Shown here: positions 55,201 through 63,529 of the stretch, piece after piece
How the letters are laid out: the number at the start of each line of letters is the position of its first letter
Numbering within the stretch: position 1 is the stretch's first letter
From: Flammeovirgaceae bacterium 311
GTDB taxonomy: Bacteria; Bacteroidota; Bacteroidia; Cytophagales; Cyclobacteriaceae
Reading direction: 5' to 3'
Assembly: GCA_000597885.1 (NCBI GenBank)
Contig: CP004371.1
Span: 3,364,501-3,428,500 of the forward strand
Length of the DNA: 64,000 nt
Made by a program: the position numbers and the translations under genes
The notes under the pieces: model-generated
What the model was told of the DNA's origin: nothing
Database searches by the model: none
Seen by the model: the letters and a program-made list of their open reading frames with translations, nothing else

Positions 55201-58200
55201 TCTTCTCTTTTGTTTTACCTGCTTTCAGCACCAGTTCTCCACCCGGAGTTTGATAGTCTACTCCTGGTGTAGCGGTACCTGAAAGGTTAAAGCGGATGGT
55301 GAGGTCTGTTGCCAGAGCTTTGGAGATCGAGAGTTCAAATTCCCCATCCTTGTTATCTTCCGAAGCATCTTTCGTTACTACCACAGAAAGCAGCACATCC
55401 TCTACTACCTCCTCATCATTATCCTCTATTTTTAGTACTGCCGACTTGCTTTCTTCATCCAGTACCACGCCTTCAGTAGCAGGAGCCTGCAGGGTGAGTA
55501 TTAATGTTTCTTCGCCTTCTACCTCTGTATCGGCTTTTACCTCTATTTTCAGTTTGATACTAGTCTTACCTGCCTTAAGCACCACCGGCTTGGGTGGAGC
55601 AACATAATCTGTACCGGCTGTTGCAGTACCGGATAGGGTATAGTCTATGCTTAGGTCTGTATCTACAGCTTTTGACAGTATGAGCTCAAAGAAGCCATCC
55701 TTATTATCTTCTCCTGCATCTTTTTCAACTTTAACCCATAACACAGCCTGCTCCAGCTCTTCCTCGGTGCTCTGGATCCTCATGGTAGCTGCTTTCTTAT
55801 TTTCATCCAGCACCACAGCATCGCTGGCTGGTGCTAGTAGTTCCAGCACTACCGTTTGCTCCTCTACTGACTTTTTTTGTTTCTTAACCTTTATATTGGC
55901 CTTGGTTTTGCCTGCCTTAAGCACCAGCTGTTCTCCTTCAGGATCAGTGGTATAGTCATTGCCATTCAGGGCTGTTCCGGAAAATCTGTAGCGGATGGTA
56001 AGATCTGCTGCCAAAGCTTCTGATACTTCAATCTCAAACTCTCCGTCTTTGTCTTTTTCTGTTGCATGTTTGGTCACTGCCACTGACAACAGAACATCCT
56101 CCACCTCTTCATCATTATCCTCAAGCTGCATGCTGGCTGCTTTTCTGGATTCATCTAATACTACGCCTGCTACTGTAGGGGTCTGCAGGGTAAGGACAAT
56201 GGTCTCCTGCTCCTCTACCTCCTCATCCGCTATGGGCGTTATTTTTATTTTCTCCTTTGTCTTGCCTGCTTTCAGCAACAGCTCATTCTCTGCTGGTTCT
56301 GTGCTGTAGTCTTTGCCTTTTTCTGCTGTGCCAGTCAAGCTATAGCGGATGGTGAGATCTGTGGCCAGTGCTTCACTTATTCCCACTTCGAAGAAGCCGT
56401 CTTTGTCATCTTCTGCTGCTGCTTTGTCTACCACTACTGATAGGAGCACATCCTCTTGCGGCTCCTCATCATTGTCCTTTATCTCTAGTGTTGCCTCTTT
56501 CTGATCATCATCCAGCACCACGCCTGCTGCAGTGGGAGCCTGTAGTGTAAGAATCACTGTTTCTTCCTCTTCCACTTCTTCATCTGCAATTACATGTATG
56601 GCTACCTTTACCCACCGCTCTCCTGCTTTTAAAACTACCTGTTCACCAGGAAATACATAATCTTTGCCGGCAGTGGCAGTTCCGGAAAGGCTGTAGCCAA
56701 TGGTCAGGTCTGTTGCCAGGGGTGATGACACCTGTAGCTCAAATTCTCCATCCTTATCGTCTTCTGCGGCATCTTTGGATTTCGACACCGAAAGCAGCAC
56801 ATCCTCCACCTCTACCTCTTCATCATTGTCTTCTATGATAAGATTGGCTGCTTTCCTGGCTTCATCTAATACTACACCTGCTGCAGTAGGAGATTGCAGC
56901 GTTAGTATTACTGTCTCCTCTCCCTCTACCTCCTCATCCGCTATGGGCGTTATTTTTATTTTCTCCTTTGTCTTGCCTGCTTTCAGCAACAGCTCATTCT
57001 CTGCTGGTTCTGTGCTGTAGTCTTTGCCTTTTTCTGCTGTGCCAGTCAAGCTATAGCGGATGGTGAGATCTGTGGCCAGTGCTTCACTTACTGCTACTTC
57101 AAAGAAACCGTCTTTGTCATCTTCTGCTGCTGCTTTGTCTACCACTACTGACAGCAGCACATCTTCTACCACTGCTTCTTCGTCATTGTCCTGCAGCTGC
57201 ATGGTAGCTGATTTTCCAGCCTCATCTAATATTACGCCAGCAACTGAAGGTGTCTGCAGCGTCAGTATTACTGTCTCATCTCCCTCTACTTCTTCATCAG
57301 CTACAGGCTTAATCCTGATCTTCTCTTTTGTTTTACCTGCTTTCAGCACCAGTTCTCCACCCGGAGTTTGATAGTCTACTCCTGGTGTAGCGGTACCTGA
57401 AAGGTTAAAGCGGATGGTGAGGTCTGTTGCCAGAGCTTTGGAGATCGAGAGTTCAAATTCCCCATCCTTGTTATCTTCCGAAGCATCTTTCGTTACTACC
57501 ACAGAAAGCAGCACATCCTCTACTACCTCCTCATCATTATCCTCTATTTTTAGTACTGCCGACTTGCTTTCTTCATCCAGTACCACGCCTTCAGTAGCAG
57601 GAGCCTGCAGGGTGAGTATTAATGTTTCTTCGCCTTCTACCTCTGTATCGGCTTTTACCTCTATTTTCAGTTTGATACTAGTCTTACCTGCCTTAAGCAC
57701 CACCGGCTTGGGTGGAGCAACATAATCTGTACCGGCTGTTGCAGTACCGGATAGGGTATAGTCTATGCTTAGGTCTGTATCTACAGCTTTTGACAGTATG
57801 AGCTCAAAGAAGCCATCCTTATTATCTTCTCCTGCATCTTTTTCAACTTTAACCCATAACACAGCCTGCTCCAGCTCTTCCTCGGTGCTCTGGATCCTCA
57901 TGGTAGCTGCTTTCTTATTTTCATCCAGCACCACAGCATCGCTGGCTGGTGCTAGTAGTTCCAGCACTACCGTTTGCTCCTCTACTGACTTTTTTTGTTT
58001 CTTAACCTTTATATTGGCCTTGGTTTTGCCTGCCTTAAGCACCAGCTGTTCTCCTTCAGGATCAGTGGTATAGTCATTGCCATTCAGGGCTGTTCCGGAA
58101 AATCTGTAGCGGATGGTAAGATCTGCTGCCAAAGCTTCTGATACTTCAATCTCAAACTCTCCGTCTTTGTCTTTTTCTGTTGCATGTTTGGTCACTGCCA

Positions 58201-60592
58201 CTGACAACAGAACATCCTCCACCTCTTCATCATTATCCTCAAGCTGCATGCTGGCTGCTTTTCTGGATTCATCTAATACTACGCCTGCTACTGTAGGGGT
58301 CTGCAGGGTAAGGACAATGGTCTCCTGCTCCTCTACCTCCTCATCCGCTATGGGCGTTATTTTTATTTTCTCCTTTGTCTTGCCTGCTTTCAGCAACAGC
58401 TCATTCTCTGCTGGTTCTGTGCTGTAGTCTTTGCCTTTTTCTGCTGTGCCAGTCAAGCTATAGCGGATGGTGAGATCTGTGGCCAGTGCTTCACTTATTC
58501 CCACTTCGAAGAAGCCGTCTTTGTCATCTTCTGCTGCTGCTTTGTCTACCACTACTGATAGGAGCACATCCTCTAACACTACCTCCTCATCATCATCCTG
58601 AATGTTTAGGGTTGCTGCTTTTCTGTCTTCATCCAGGACCAGCCCCAGCAGTACTGGCGGCCGTAGGCTTAGGACTACCTTTTCATCTTCTTCTACTTCT
58701 GTATCTGCTTTTACCTCAATAGCTACCCTCACACTGGTCTGTCCTGCCCGAAGTACAACCTCAGGGCCAGGATTTACATAGTCCGTACCTGCTGTTGCAG
58801 TGCCTGACAAGCTATAGCCAAGACTAACATCGATTGGCAGGGCAATAGAGCTGCTGATGAGAAAATAGCCATCATCAGCATCCTCGGCTGCATCCTTACC
58901 TACGGCAACAGAAAGCAGGCCCGTCTCTTCCTCTTCATCATTATCCTGCAGCTGCATGGTAGCTGATTTCTTGTTTTCATCCAGCACCACGCCTGCGGCA
59001 GAAGGTGTCTGCAGTGTTAGCACGATCGTCTCGCTCTCTTCTACCTCCTCATCCGCTACTGGTATGATCTTGATCTTCTCCTCTGTCTTGCCCGCTTTCA
59101 GTACCAGCTCATTCTCTGCTGGTTCTTTATTGTAATCTTTACCTTTTTCGGCTGTACCTGTCATGCTGTAGCGGATCGTGAGATCTGTGGTCAGAGCTTT
59201 ACTGACTGCTACTTCAAAGAAGCCGTCTTTGTCATCTTCTGCTGCTGCTTTGTCCATTGTAACAGAAAGCAGCACATCTTCTAACACTACCTCAGATAAG
59301 TCATAAGCGGCGATAAGTGCCTCCTCAGTATCTGGATTTGCATTTGCGCTAAAATGACCGGCAGCCAGGAGCCTTTCTCCTACAATGATTGTAGCATTGA
59401 TAGATTCGTTGGCTCCGCCAAAATCAGTTACTACCTTTCCATCTCCCCGCGTACCAAAGCTGGTATCCAGGCTGCCATTAGCGTTGTAGCGTACAAGAGC
59501 AGCATTCCCATTGTTCCCCTTTGTTGTTTGGCCAGCAACTATGATCTTACCATCTGCCTGCAGGCTTATAGATCTTCCATTGTCGTTGCTACCATCAAAG
59601 TCAGTTATTATTTTCCCATCTCCCCGGGTACCGAAGCTGCTATCCAGACTACCATTGGTGTTATAGCGGACAAGGGCAATGTCCAGGTTGCTTCCATTAT
59701 GAGCTTCTCCTGCCAGTACTATCTTTCCATCAGGTTGTATAGCAATAGAAATTGCCAGATCATCGCCGGCGCTAATTTCAGTCACCACCTTTCCATCTCC
59801 ATGGCTACCAAAGCTGGTATCCGGGCTGCCATCGCGGTTGTAGCGAACGAGGGAAAAATCTGCTTTACGGTTGATGTATGACTGGCCGGCTACGATAATC
59901 TTTCCGTCTGACTGGACAGCCACAGCCCGGGGCTTATCATTTTCGCCATTGAAATCAGTGACTACGGTTCCGTCAGTACCAAAATTTTCGTCTAGTTTGC
60001 CATTACTCTTATAGCGAACAAGTACAAAATCCGAAGATATAACACCTCCTTCTTCTTTCCAGAATTCGCCCGTCATCAAGATCCAGCCATTCGGCTGCAG
60101 AATCATAGACCTGGCAAGATCACTTCGCGATCCTAAAGGAGTAACTATCTTTCCATGATCACCAAAATTCTTATCCAGGCTACCATCACGCTCATAACGG
60201 GCAAGGCCAAAATCAAAATTTCTTCCATTGTAGGTATAGCCTCCTACAATGATCTTTCCATTGTTCTGTATTGCTACGGATCTGGCTCTATCGTTGCCGC
60301 CGTCGAAATCTGTAAGTACTTTTCCGCCCGATCCAAAGCTGGCATCCAGTTGGCCATTCTGGTTGTAGCGGGCAAGGGCAAAAACTGCCGATTCACCCTT
60401 ATGCTCGTCACCGGCCACCACTATCTTTCCATCTGACTGAATGGCTATACCATGAAAGCCTGAGCCTCCATTGGAAAAACGGGTGAGGGTATAACCGCCC
60501 TTGCTGCCAAATTCAGGATCCAGTATACCTGGCTGGCTTTTGGCTATAGATGTGATACCAAGAAAGGCAATTAGTAAAATTGCTGCTTTCAT
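52283..60592 (-). CDS. Giant secreted protein: delta-60 repeats, 19 Calx-beta domains, gliding-motility C-terminal domain
   Basis: A 2769-residue acidic protein from ATG 60592 (signal peptide to about SIAKS; GTG 60619 would add nine residues ahead of it). Residues about 25-430 hold seven delta-60 repeats (LDxxFG...GKIIVAG), probably a propeller. About 435-2670 hold 19 Calx-beta domains of about 115 residues, ending DNDEE, which bind calcium and stiffen such proteins. The last 95 residues (LPTLFTPNGDQMNDVFVLHAK to the end) are the gliding-motility/type IX sorting domain. Domains 3-8 and 9-14 are nearly exact copies. Overlap with the PorP/SprF gene makes it a SprB-like adhesin candidate. Confidence 0.92.
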   Translation of the reverse strand: MKAAILLIAFLGITSIAKSQPGILDPEFGSKGGYTLTRFSNGGSGFHGIAIQSDGKIVVAGDEHKGESAVFALARYNQNGQLDASFGSGGKVLTDFDGGNDRARSVAIQNNGKIIVGGYTYNGRNFDFGLARYERDGSLDKNFGDHGKIVTPLGSRSDLARSMILQPNGWILMTGEFWKEEGGVISSDFVLVRYKSNGKLDENFGTDGTVVTDFNGENDKPRAVAVQSDGKIIVAGQSYINRKADFSLVRYNRDGSPDTSFGSHGDGKVVTEISAGDDLAISIAIQPDGKIVLAGEAHNGSNLDIALVRYNTNGSLDSSFGTRGDGKIITDFDGSNDNGRSISLQADGKIIVAGQTTKGNNGNAALVRYNANGSLDTSFGTRGDGKVVTDFGGANESINATIIVGERLLAAGHFSANANPDTEEALIAAYDLSEVVLEDVLLSVTMDKAAAEDDKDGFFEVAVSKALTTDLTIRYSMTGTAEKGKDYNKEPAENELVLKAGKTEEKIKIIPVADEEVEESETIVLTLQTPSAAGVVLDENKKSATMQLQDNDEEEETGLLSVAVGKDAAEDADDGYFLISSSIALPIDVSLGYSLSGTATAGTDYVNPGPEVVLRAGQTSVRVAIEVKADTEVEEDEKVVLSLRPPVLLGLVLDEDRKAATLNIQDDDEEVVLEDVLLSVVVDKAAAEDDKDGFFEVGISEALATDLTIRYSLTGTAEKGKDYSTEPAENELLLKAGKTKEKIKITPIADEEVEEQETIVLTLQTPTVAGVVLDESRKAASMQLEDNDEEVEDVLLSVAVTKHATEKDKDGEFEIEVSEALAADLTIRYRFSGTALNGNDYTTDPEGEQLVLKAGKTKANIKVKKQKKSVEEQTVVLELLAPASDAVVLDENKKAATMRIQSTEEELEQAVLWVKVEKDAGEDNKDGFFELILSKAVDTDLSIDYTLSGTATAGTDYVAPPKPVVLKAGKTSIKLKIEVKADTEVEGEETLILTLQAPATEGVVLDEESKSAVLKIEDNDEEVVEDVLLSVVVTKDASEDNKDGEFELSISKALATDLTIRFNLSGTATPGVDYQTPGGELVLKAGKTKEKIRIKPVADEEVEGDETVILTLQTPSVAGVILDEAGKSATMQLQDNDEEAVVEDVLLSVVVDKAAAEDDKDGFFEVAVSEALATDLTIRYSLTGTAEKGKDYSTEPAENELLLKAGKTKEKIKITPIADEEVEGEETVILTLQSPTAAGVVLDEARKAANLIIEDNDEEVEVEDVLLSVSKSKDAAEDDKDGEFELQVSSPLATDLTIGYSLSGTATAGKDYVFPGEQVVLKAGERWVKVAIHVIADEEVEEEETVILTLQAPTAAGVVLDDDQKEATLEIKDNDEEPQEDVLLSVVVDKAAAEDDKDGFFEVGISEALATDLTIRYSLTGTAEKGKDYSTEPAENELLLKAGKTKEKIKITPIADEEVEEQETIVLTLQTPTVAGVVLDESRKAASMQLEDNDEEVEDVLLSVAVTKHATEKDKDGEFEIEVSEALAADLTIRYRFSGTALNGNDYTTDPEGEQLVLKAGKTKANIKVKKQKKSVEEQTVVLELLAPASDAVVLDENKKAATMRIQSTEEELEQAVLWVKVEKDAGEDNKDGFFELILSKAVDTDLSIDYTLSGTATAGTDYVAPPKPVVLKAGKTSIKLKIEVKADTEVEGEETLILTLQAPATEGVVLDEESKSAVLKIEDNDEEVVEDVLLSVVVTKDASEDNKDGEFELSISKALATDLTIRFNLSGTATPGVDYQTPGGELVLKAGKTKEKIRIKPVADEEVEGDETVILTLQTPSVAGVILDEAGKSATMQLQDNDEEAVVEDVLLSVVVDKAAAEDDKDGFFEVAVSEALATDLTIRYSLTGTAEKGKDYSTEPAENELLLKAGKTKEKIKITPIADEEVEGEETVILTLQSPTAAGVVLDEARKAANLIIEDNDEEVEVEDVLLSVSKSKDAAEDDKDGEFELQVSSPLATDLTIGYSLSGTATAGKDYVSPGESVVLKAGERRVKVAIQVIADEEVEGEETVILTLQTPSAAGVVLDEKKKEDRLKIRDNDKEQEVEDVLLSVAVDRDAAEPDQNGSFIISASEVLEQDIAISFKLSGTAGKNDYTTLTKLEVVLPKGSQNVEVPVQVIDDTEIEEEETVVLELLATTIEGVSLDEARKVATLKIKDNDEDEDEQIAFISVSVGKHAAEDADHGYFLIRSSIALPIDITLSYSLSGTAAAGTDYVSPGQQVTLPAGMRSVRVEVEVEADTEVEDDETVILTLQPVGLTGITLDNAKKTATLNIEDDDEYVFLSVAVDKDAAEDAEDGAFIISSSVVRTTDLTIGYTLSGTAQRDTDYTTVPEQNQVVLKAGQSSVKVVVKVKEDTEVEEDETVVLALETPTTVNVLLEEGKQTASLKIKDNDEEIVEDVLLSVVVDKDAAEDSDEGIFEVAVSKALATDHTIRYSLTGTATPGVDYEIPGGELVLKAGTTTGKIRIKPIADEEVEENETIVLTLENTAAAVVLDESKRTATMQLRDNDEEVEDVLLSVTTDKDAEEDDKDGFFEVAISKALPADLTIRYSLSGTATAGADYDSPGEQLVLKAGTTSEKVRIAVKADAEVEEEETVVLELMDPSIAGVRLNEEKKVATLIIEDNDEAAEENPANTYAVLPTLFTPNGDQMNDVFVLHAKNLRALHWRIYNRHGRLIYETRSLEDATAVGWDGTINGEPQPEDSYIWILVYEVNASGAASTKLTGSVTLIR
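54552..56456 (-). repeat. 1905-base exact repeat, copy B (Calx-beta domains 9-14)
   Basis: Read by eye, this stretch matches 56670-58574 base for base (offset 2118 bases = 706 codons). The copies first differ at 54551/56669 on one side and 56457/58575 on the other. Confidence 0.85.
56670..58574 (-). repeat. 1905-base exact repeat, copy A (Calx-beta domains 3-8)
   Basis: Partner of 54552-56456. Between the copies lie 213 bases (56457-56669) of related but diverged sequence, mostly domain 8. The 2118-base period keeps the reading frame. Confidence 0.85.
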
Positions 60593-61211
60593 ACTTGTAT
60601 AGCTGAAAAATGAGCGCACTAATCAAACTTTATTAAAAATGTCTTGCCCGGAACCTTCTGGTTCCCTAGAAAACAGCACTCTTCCGGTGTATCTTCACAG
60701 CCGGTTTATAAGTTCTATTCCCTGTAAAGTATGCTGCCTGTAACCACTTAAATTCACTGCTAAGTGCTGATTTACAGGAAGCAGCAGCCATCTGTTAACA
60801 GCGAGCAGCTGTAAAAATACAGTTATTCAGGCGCAAAAGTTCGCGCCTTTTGTTTATAGTCAGTTTGAAATATCAAGTTAATGCCCCTGGTCTGTAACAG
60901 GAACAGCTCTTTAGAGCTATTTTAAATAAGCTTCTGCTACAGAATAGAAAACATTTAACGCAAAAGCTTGTTCAAAAGATTCTCCAAATCTAACAATACA
61001 TTAAAAATTAGAGGGTTAGCTCTTTTAAATTATACTGCATTTTAGCGGCTTTTCTCCACCAGGTTAAGCCCCGTGAGGGAAACGCCTTTATCCAATTTGA
61101 AACTAGAGCGCAGGGTAGAGAAGGTTATTTTCTCTTTTGGTTACTGTTAAGGCTTTTTAGTAAATAACCTGATTTTTAACTTTCTTATAGAAGAACAAAC
61201 AGGAGCCTGTT
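60593..61211. other. Intergenic region between divergent giant-protein and pirin genes
   Basis: AT-rich, no gene recognised. A small hairpin, AGGCGC with GCGCCT at about 60831-60855 followed by TTTTG, is present on the plus strand but no gene precedes it there. Promoters of both flanking genes should lie here; I found no clear TAnnTTTG box for either. Confidence 0.45.
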
Positions 61212-62126
61212 ATGCTGGATATTGTCATAGAAGCTCGCAAAGCATCCATAGGACCGGGCATGGATGTACGCCGTATTCTGCCTTTTCGTCTGCGCAGAAT
61301 GGTCGGCCCCTTTATCTTTATGGATCATGCAGGACCTGTAGAGCTGCAGCCCCGGCTAATGCCTTCTATGGATGTGCTTCCGCATCCGCATATTGGATTA
61401 TCTACCGTAAGCTACCTGTTTGGGGGGCAGGTTACGCATCGCGACAGCCTGGGCGTAAAGCAGGTAATTCGGCCGGGAGAAGTTAACTGGATGACGGCCG
61501 GAAGTGGCATTGCTCATTCTGAACGGTTCGAGGACCCTGCCGCTCTGGCAGGCGGCACACTGGAAATGATTCAGACCTGGGTGGCCCTGCCGGAAAAAGA
61601 TGAGGAATCCTCGCCTTCCTTTGATAACTACCAGGCCGGGGAGCTCCCAATATTTACAGATACCGGCGTATGGATGCGTTTGATAGCGGGAGATGCTTAT
61701 GGATTAAAAAACGGAGTTAAAACCCACTCGCCCTTATTTTATGTGCATGTAGTGCTGGATAAAGGAACACGTTTCGGGCTACCCCGTGAACATTCAGAGC
61801 GGGGCTTTTATATAGCCAAAGGAAGTGTTGAAGTATCGGGACGAACCTATACAGCAGGACAAATGCTTGTTTTCAATAAAGGAGCAGATCCTGTAATTCT
61901 GGCAAAAGAGCCTGCTACGCTTATGCTGCTGGGTGGCGAACCCCTGGGAGAAAGATTCATATGGTGGAATTTTGTTTCTTCCAGAAAGGAGCGGATCGAA
62001 CAAGCCAAGGCAGACTGGAAGGAGGGCAGGATACTGCTGCCACCTACAGATAACCTGGAGTTTGTTCCGCTTCCTGAAGATCACTCAAGGCCTGCCGGCA
62101 GTCCGCCACCACAGGCACTTTCGTGA
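61212..62126 (+). CDS. Pirin-family protein
   Basis: A 304-residue bicupin. The metal site of the N-terminal cupin is intact: His58 and His60 in LPHPHIGLSTVSY and His102 with Glu104 in GSGIAHSERFED, matching the four pirin ligands. MVGPFIFMDHAGP and GVNW-like GEVNWMTAG are usual. Bacterial pirins can have quercetinase-like activity or modulate metabolic enzymes; the role here is not known. The C-terminal cupin has GERFIWWNFVSSR, typical for the family. It stands alone. Confidence 0.94.
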   Translation: MLDIVIEARKASIGPGMDVRRILPFRLRRMVGPFIFMDHAGPVELQPRLMPSMDVLPHPHIGLSTVSYLFGGQVTHRDSLGVKQVIRPGEVNWMTAGSGIAHSERFEDPAALAGGTLEMIQTWVALPEKDEESSPSFDNYQAGELPIFTDTGVWMRLIAGDAYGLKNGVKTHSPLFYVHVVLDKGTRFGLPREHSERGFYIAKGSVEVSGRTYTAGQMLVFNKGADPVILAKEPATLMLLGGEPLGERFIWWNFVSSRKERIEQAKADWKEGRILLPPTDNLEFVPLPEDHSRPAGSPPPQALS

Positions 62127-62203
62127 ATATATAAAACCAGCTCTGGATTTACGGAAAGAAGATTACAGGCAGTTATTAAATACCGCAAACTGTTCCCCAG
62201 GCG

Positions 62204-63334
62204 CTAAAAAGCCTCGCCAATAAAAATATAAAAACCTGGCCCTTCTTTTGTAAAAGCTACATCCAAACGGGTAAAGATGTCATTTTTGGGGAAAATCAGA
62301 AAGCGCAGTCCGCCACCTCCCGACAAAACAAAATCACTGAGGGTTAAATTTTGCATCTGATCGAATACTGTTCCAGTGCTGGCAAATACTGCAGCTCCTA
62401 ATCTTTTAGAGAATGCAAATGGCAGCAGGCGATACTCCAGCTGGGCAGCCAGCTGGTTTTTATCGCGGTACCTGCCTAAATAATAACCCCGGTTGATGCT
62501 CTCTCCACCCAGCAGGGAGAGCTGGTTAAAGGGTACATCGCCGACATTGAACTGCCCCAGCACCTGGGCGGCCAGCACATCCCTCCTGTTCATGCGCTTG
62601 TAGAAGCGGTTGTCGGAAACCAGGGCAGTCCAGCCAAAATCGCTGCCCCAGGCAGGACTGTACCGCAAAAGGGCCAGCTCTGAAAAAGCGCCTTCTCTTA
62701 CATTCAGCACATTATGGCGCTTGTCGTAGATGAGCCCGACACCAAAAGCCAGGTTGGTAGAGCCACTGCTCCCAAGCGGCAGCTCGATAGGTTCGCTGGA
62801 GGCAGGAATAAACTCAACAGAGGTGAGGGATTGAAAATCCAGCTCGAGCCCCAGGTAAAGGTTAGGATAAACCTGCCGCAGTACCCGCTCCCTGATTTGG
62901 AGCAGCCGGTTATCTACCTGCGCAACGGGCTCGGGAGAGGAACCCGGCCCTATGCCATAGTAGAGCAAAGGAAAGCTTTGAAAGCGTAAACGGCCCGGAA
63001 AAATCCATGTATTGCGGTTGGAATACAAGGCATGGTCAAACCAGAGTCCCCACTGGTTTTCAAGCGTGAAAAAAGTAAAGCCGTTAATCTCGCTTAGGCG
63101 GTTGGTCGTATCCTGCCTGGCATAATATACATAGAGGCTGCTCAGGCCAAACTCCCAGCTGGTTTCCGGTGCATAGGCCAGGGTAGGGTAAATCAGGAAT
63201 TTAGCTTTTGCATGGGTGGTATCGTTAAACATTCTGTTCCAGGTTCGGGAAAGAAGGCCCTCCTCCTGCTGGGCGCTGGCAGAAAATGCCATAATGAAAA
63301 GAAAAAATGCAGTGGCGGTTAACCTGTGTTTCAT
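62204..63334 (-). CDS. BamA/TamA-type outer-membrane beta-barrel protein
   Basis: A 376-residue protein from ATG 63334 with a signal peptide (to about SASAQ, residue 22); the longer frame from 63403 starts with an unlikely hydrophobic leader. It has the barrel part of the Omp85 family without POTRA domains: alternating strands, GVGLIYDKRHNVLNVREGAF, LSLLGGESINRGYYLGRYRDKNQLAAQLEYRL (the L6-like region) and a C-terminal strand ending IFIGEAF. Role unknown; may be a surface-antigen-type porin. Confidence 0.88.
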   Translation of the reverse strand: MKHRLTATAFFLFIMAFSASAQQEEGLLSRTWNRMFNDTTHAKAKFLIYPTLAYAPETSWEFGLSSLYVYYARQDTTNRLSEINGFTFFTLENQWGLWFDHALYSNRNTWIFPGRLRFQSFPLLYYGIGPGSSPEPVAQVDNRLLQIRERVLRQVYPNLYLGLELDFQSLTSVEFIPASSEPIELPLGSSGSTNLAFGVGLIYDKRHNVLNVREGAFSELALLRYSPAWGSDFGWTALVSDNRFYKRMNRRDVLAAQVLGQFNVGDVPFNQLSLLGGESINRGYYLGRYRDKNQLAAQLEYRLLPFAFSKRLGAAVFASTGTVFDQMQNLTLSDFVLSGGGGLRFLIFPKNDIFTRLDVAFTKEGPGFYIFIGEAF

Positions 63335-63400
63335 ATAGCGTTTAGGTATAAAAATATATAGGATTGAAGATATGAGTGCCCCAGCAACCAAACCTGTATG

Positions 63401-63408
63401 CAAACCTA
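63401..63408 (-). promoter_or_regulatory. Putative -7 box TAGGTTTG for the beta-barrel gene
   Basis: On the minus strand TAGGTTTG matches TAnnTTTG, 67 bases before the chosen start. This supports the start at 63334 because the longer frame would begin inside the promoter. Confidence 0.45.
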
Positions 63409-63423
63409 GATCAACTTAACGGC

Positions 63424-63455
63424 AATGCCCCTCTCCGGTTCTGGAAAGGGGCATT
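63424..63455 (-). terminator. Stem-loop after the DUF4249 gene
   Basis: AATGCCCCT pairs perfectly with AGGGGCATT across 14 bases, about 75 bases after the DUF4249 stop. No strong T-run on the minus strand. Confidence 0.6.
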
Positions 63456-63529
63456 TAGTTAACCGAAAGCAGAAGAGTAGCCTCCGGAAGGAGCATCTTG
63501 CTGAGCAGGCCTTAGGGTGGGCACCCATT

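Noticed and set aside
52500-58722. Series of about 100-codon plus-strand frames rich in serine that recur along the giant gene
   Set aside because: They are antisense shadows of the Calx-beta repeats; acidic codons read as serine-rich in reverse, and their repetition only reflects the repeats.
52283-60592. CRISPR-like or satellite repeat array
   Set aside because: The repetition follows protein domains of about 115 codons with coding-type divergence; there are no short direct repeats with spacers.
60593-60619. GTG start for the giant protein
   Set aside because: ATG 60592 directly precedes a normal signal peptide; the GTG form adds a poor leader.
60831-60855. Plus-strand terminator before the pirin gene
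   Set aside because: The hairpin is short and no plus-strand gene ends upstream of it; kept only as a remark in the intergenic entry.
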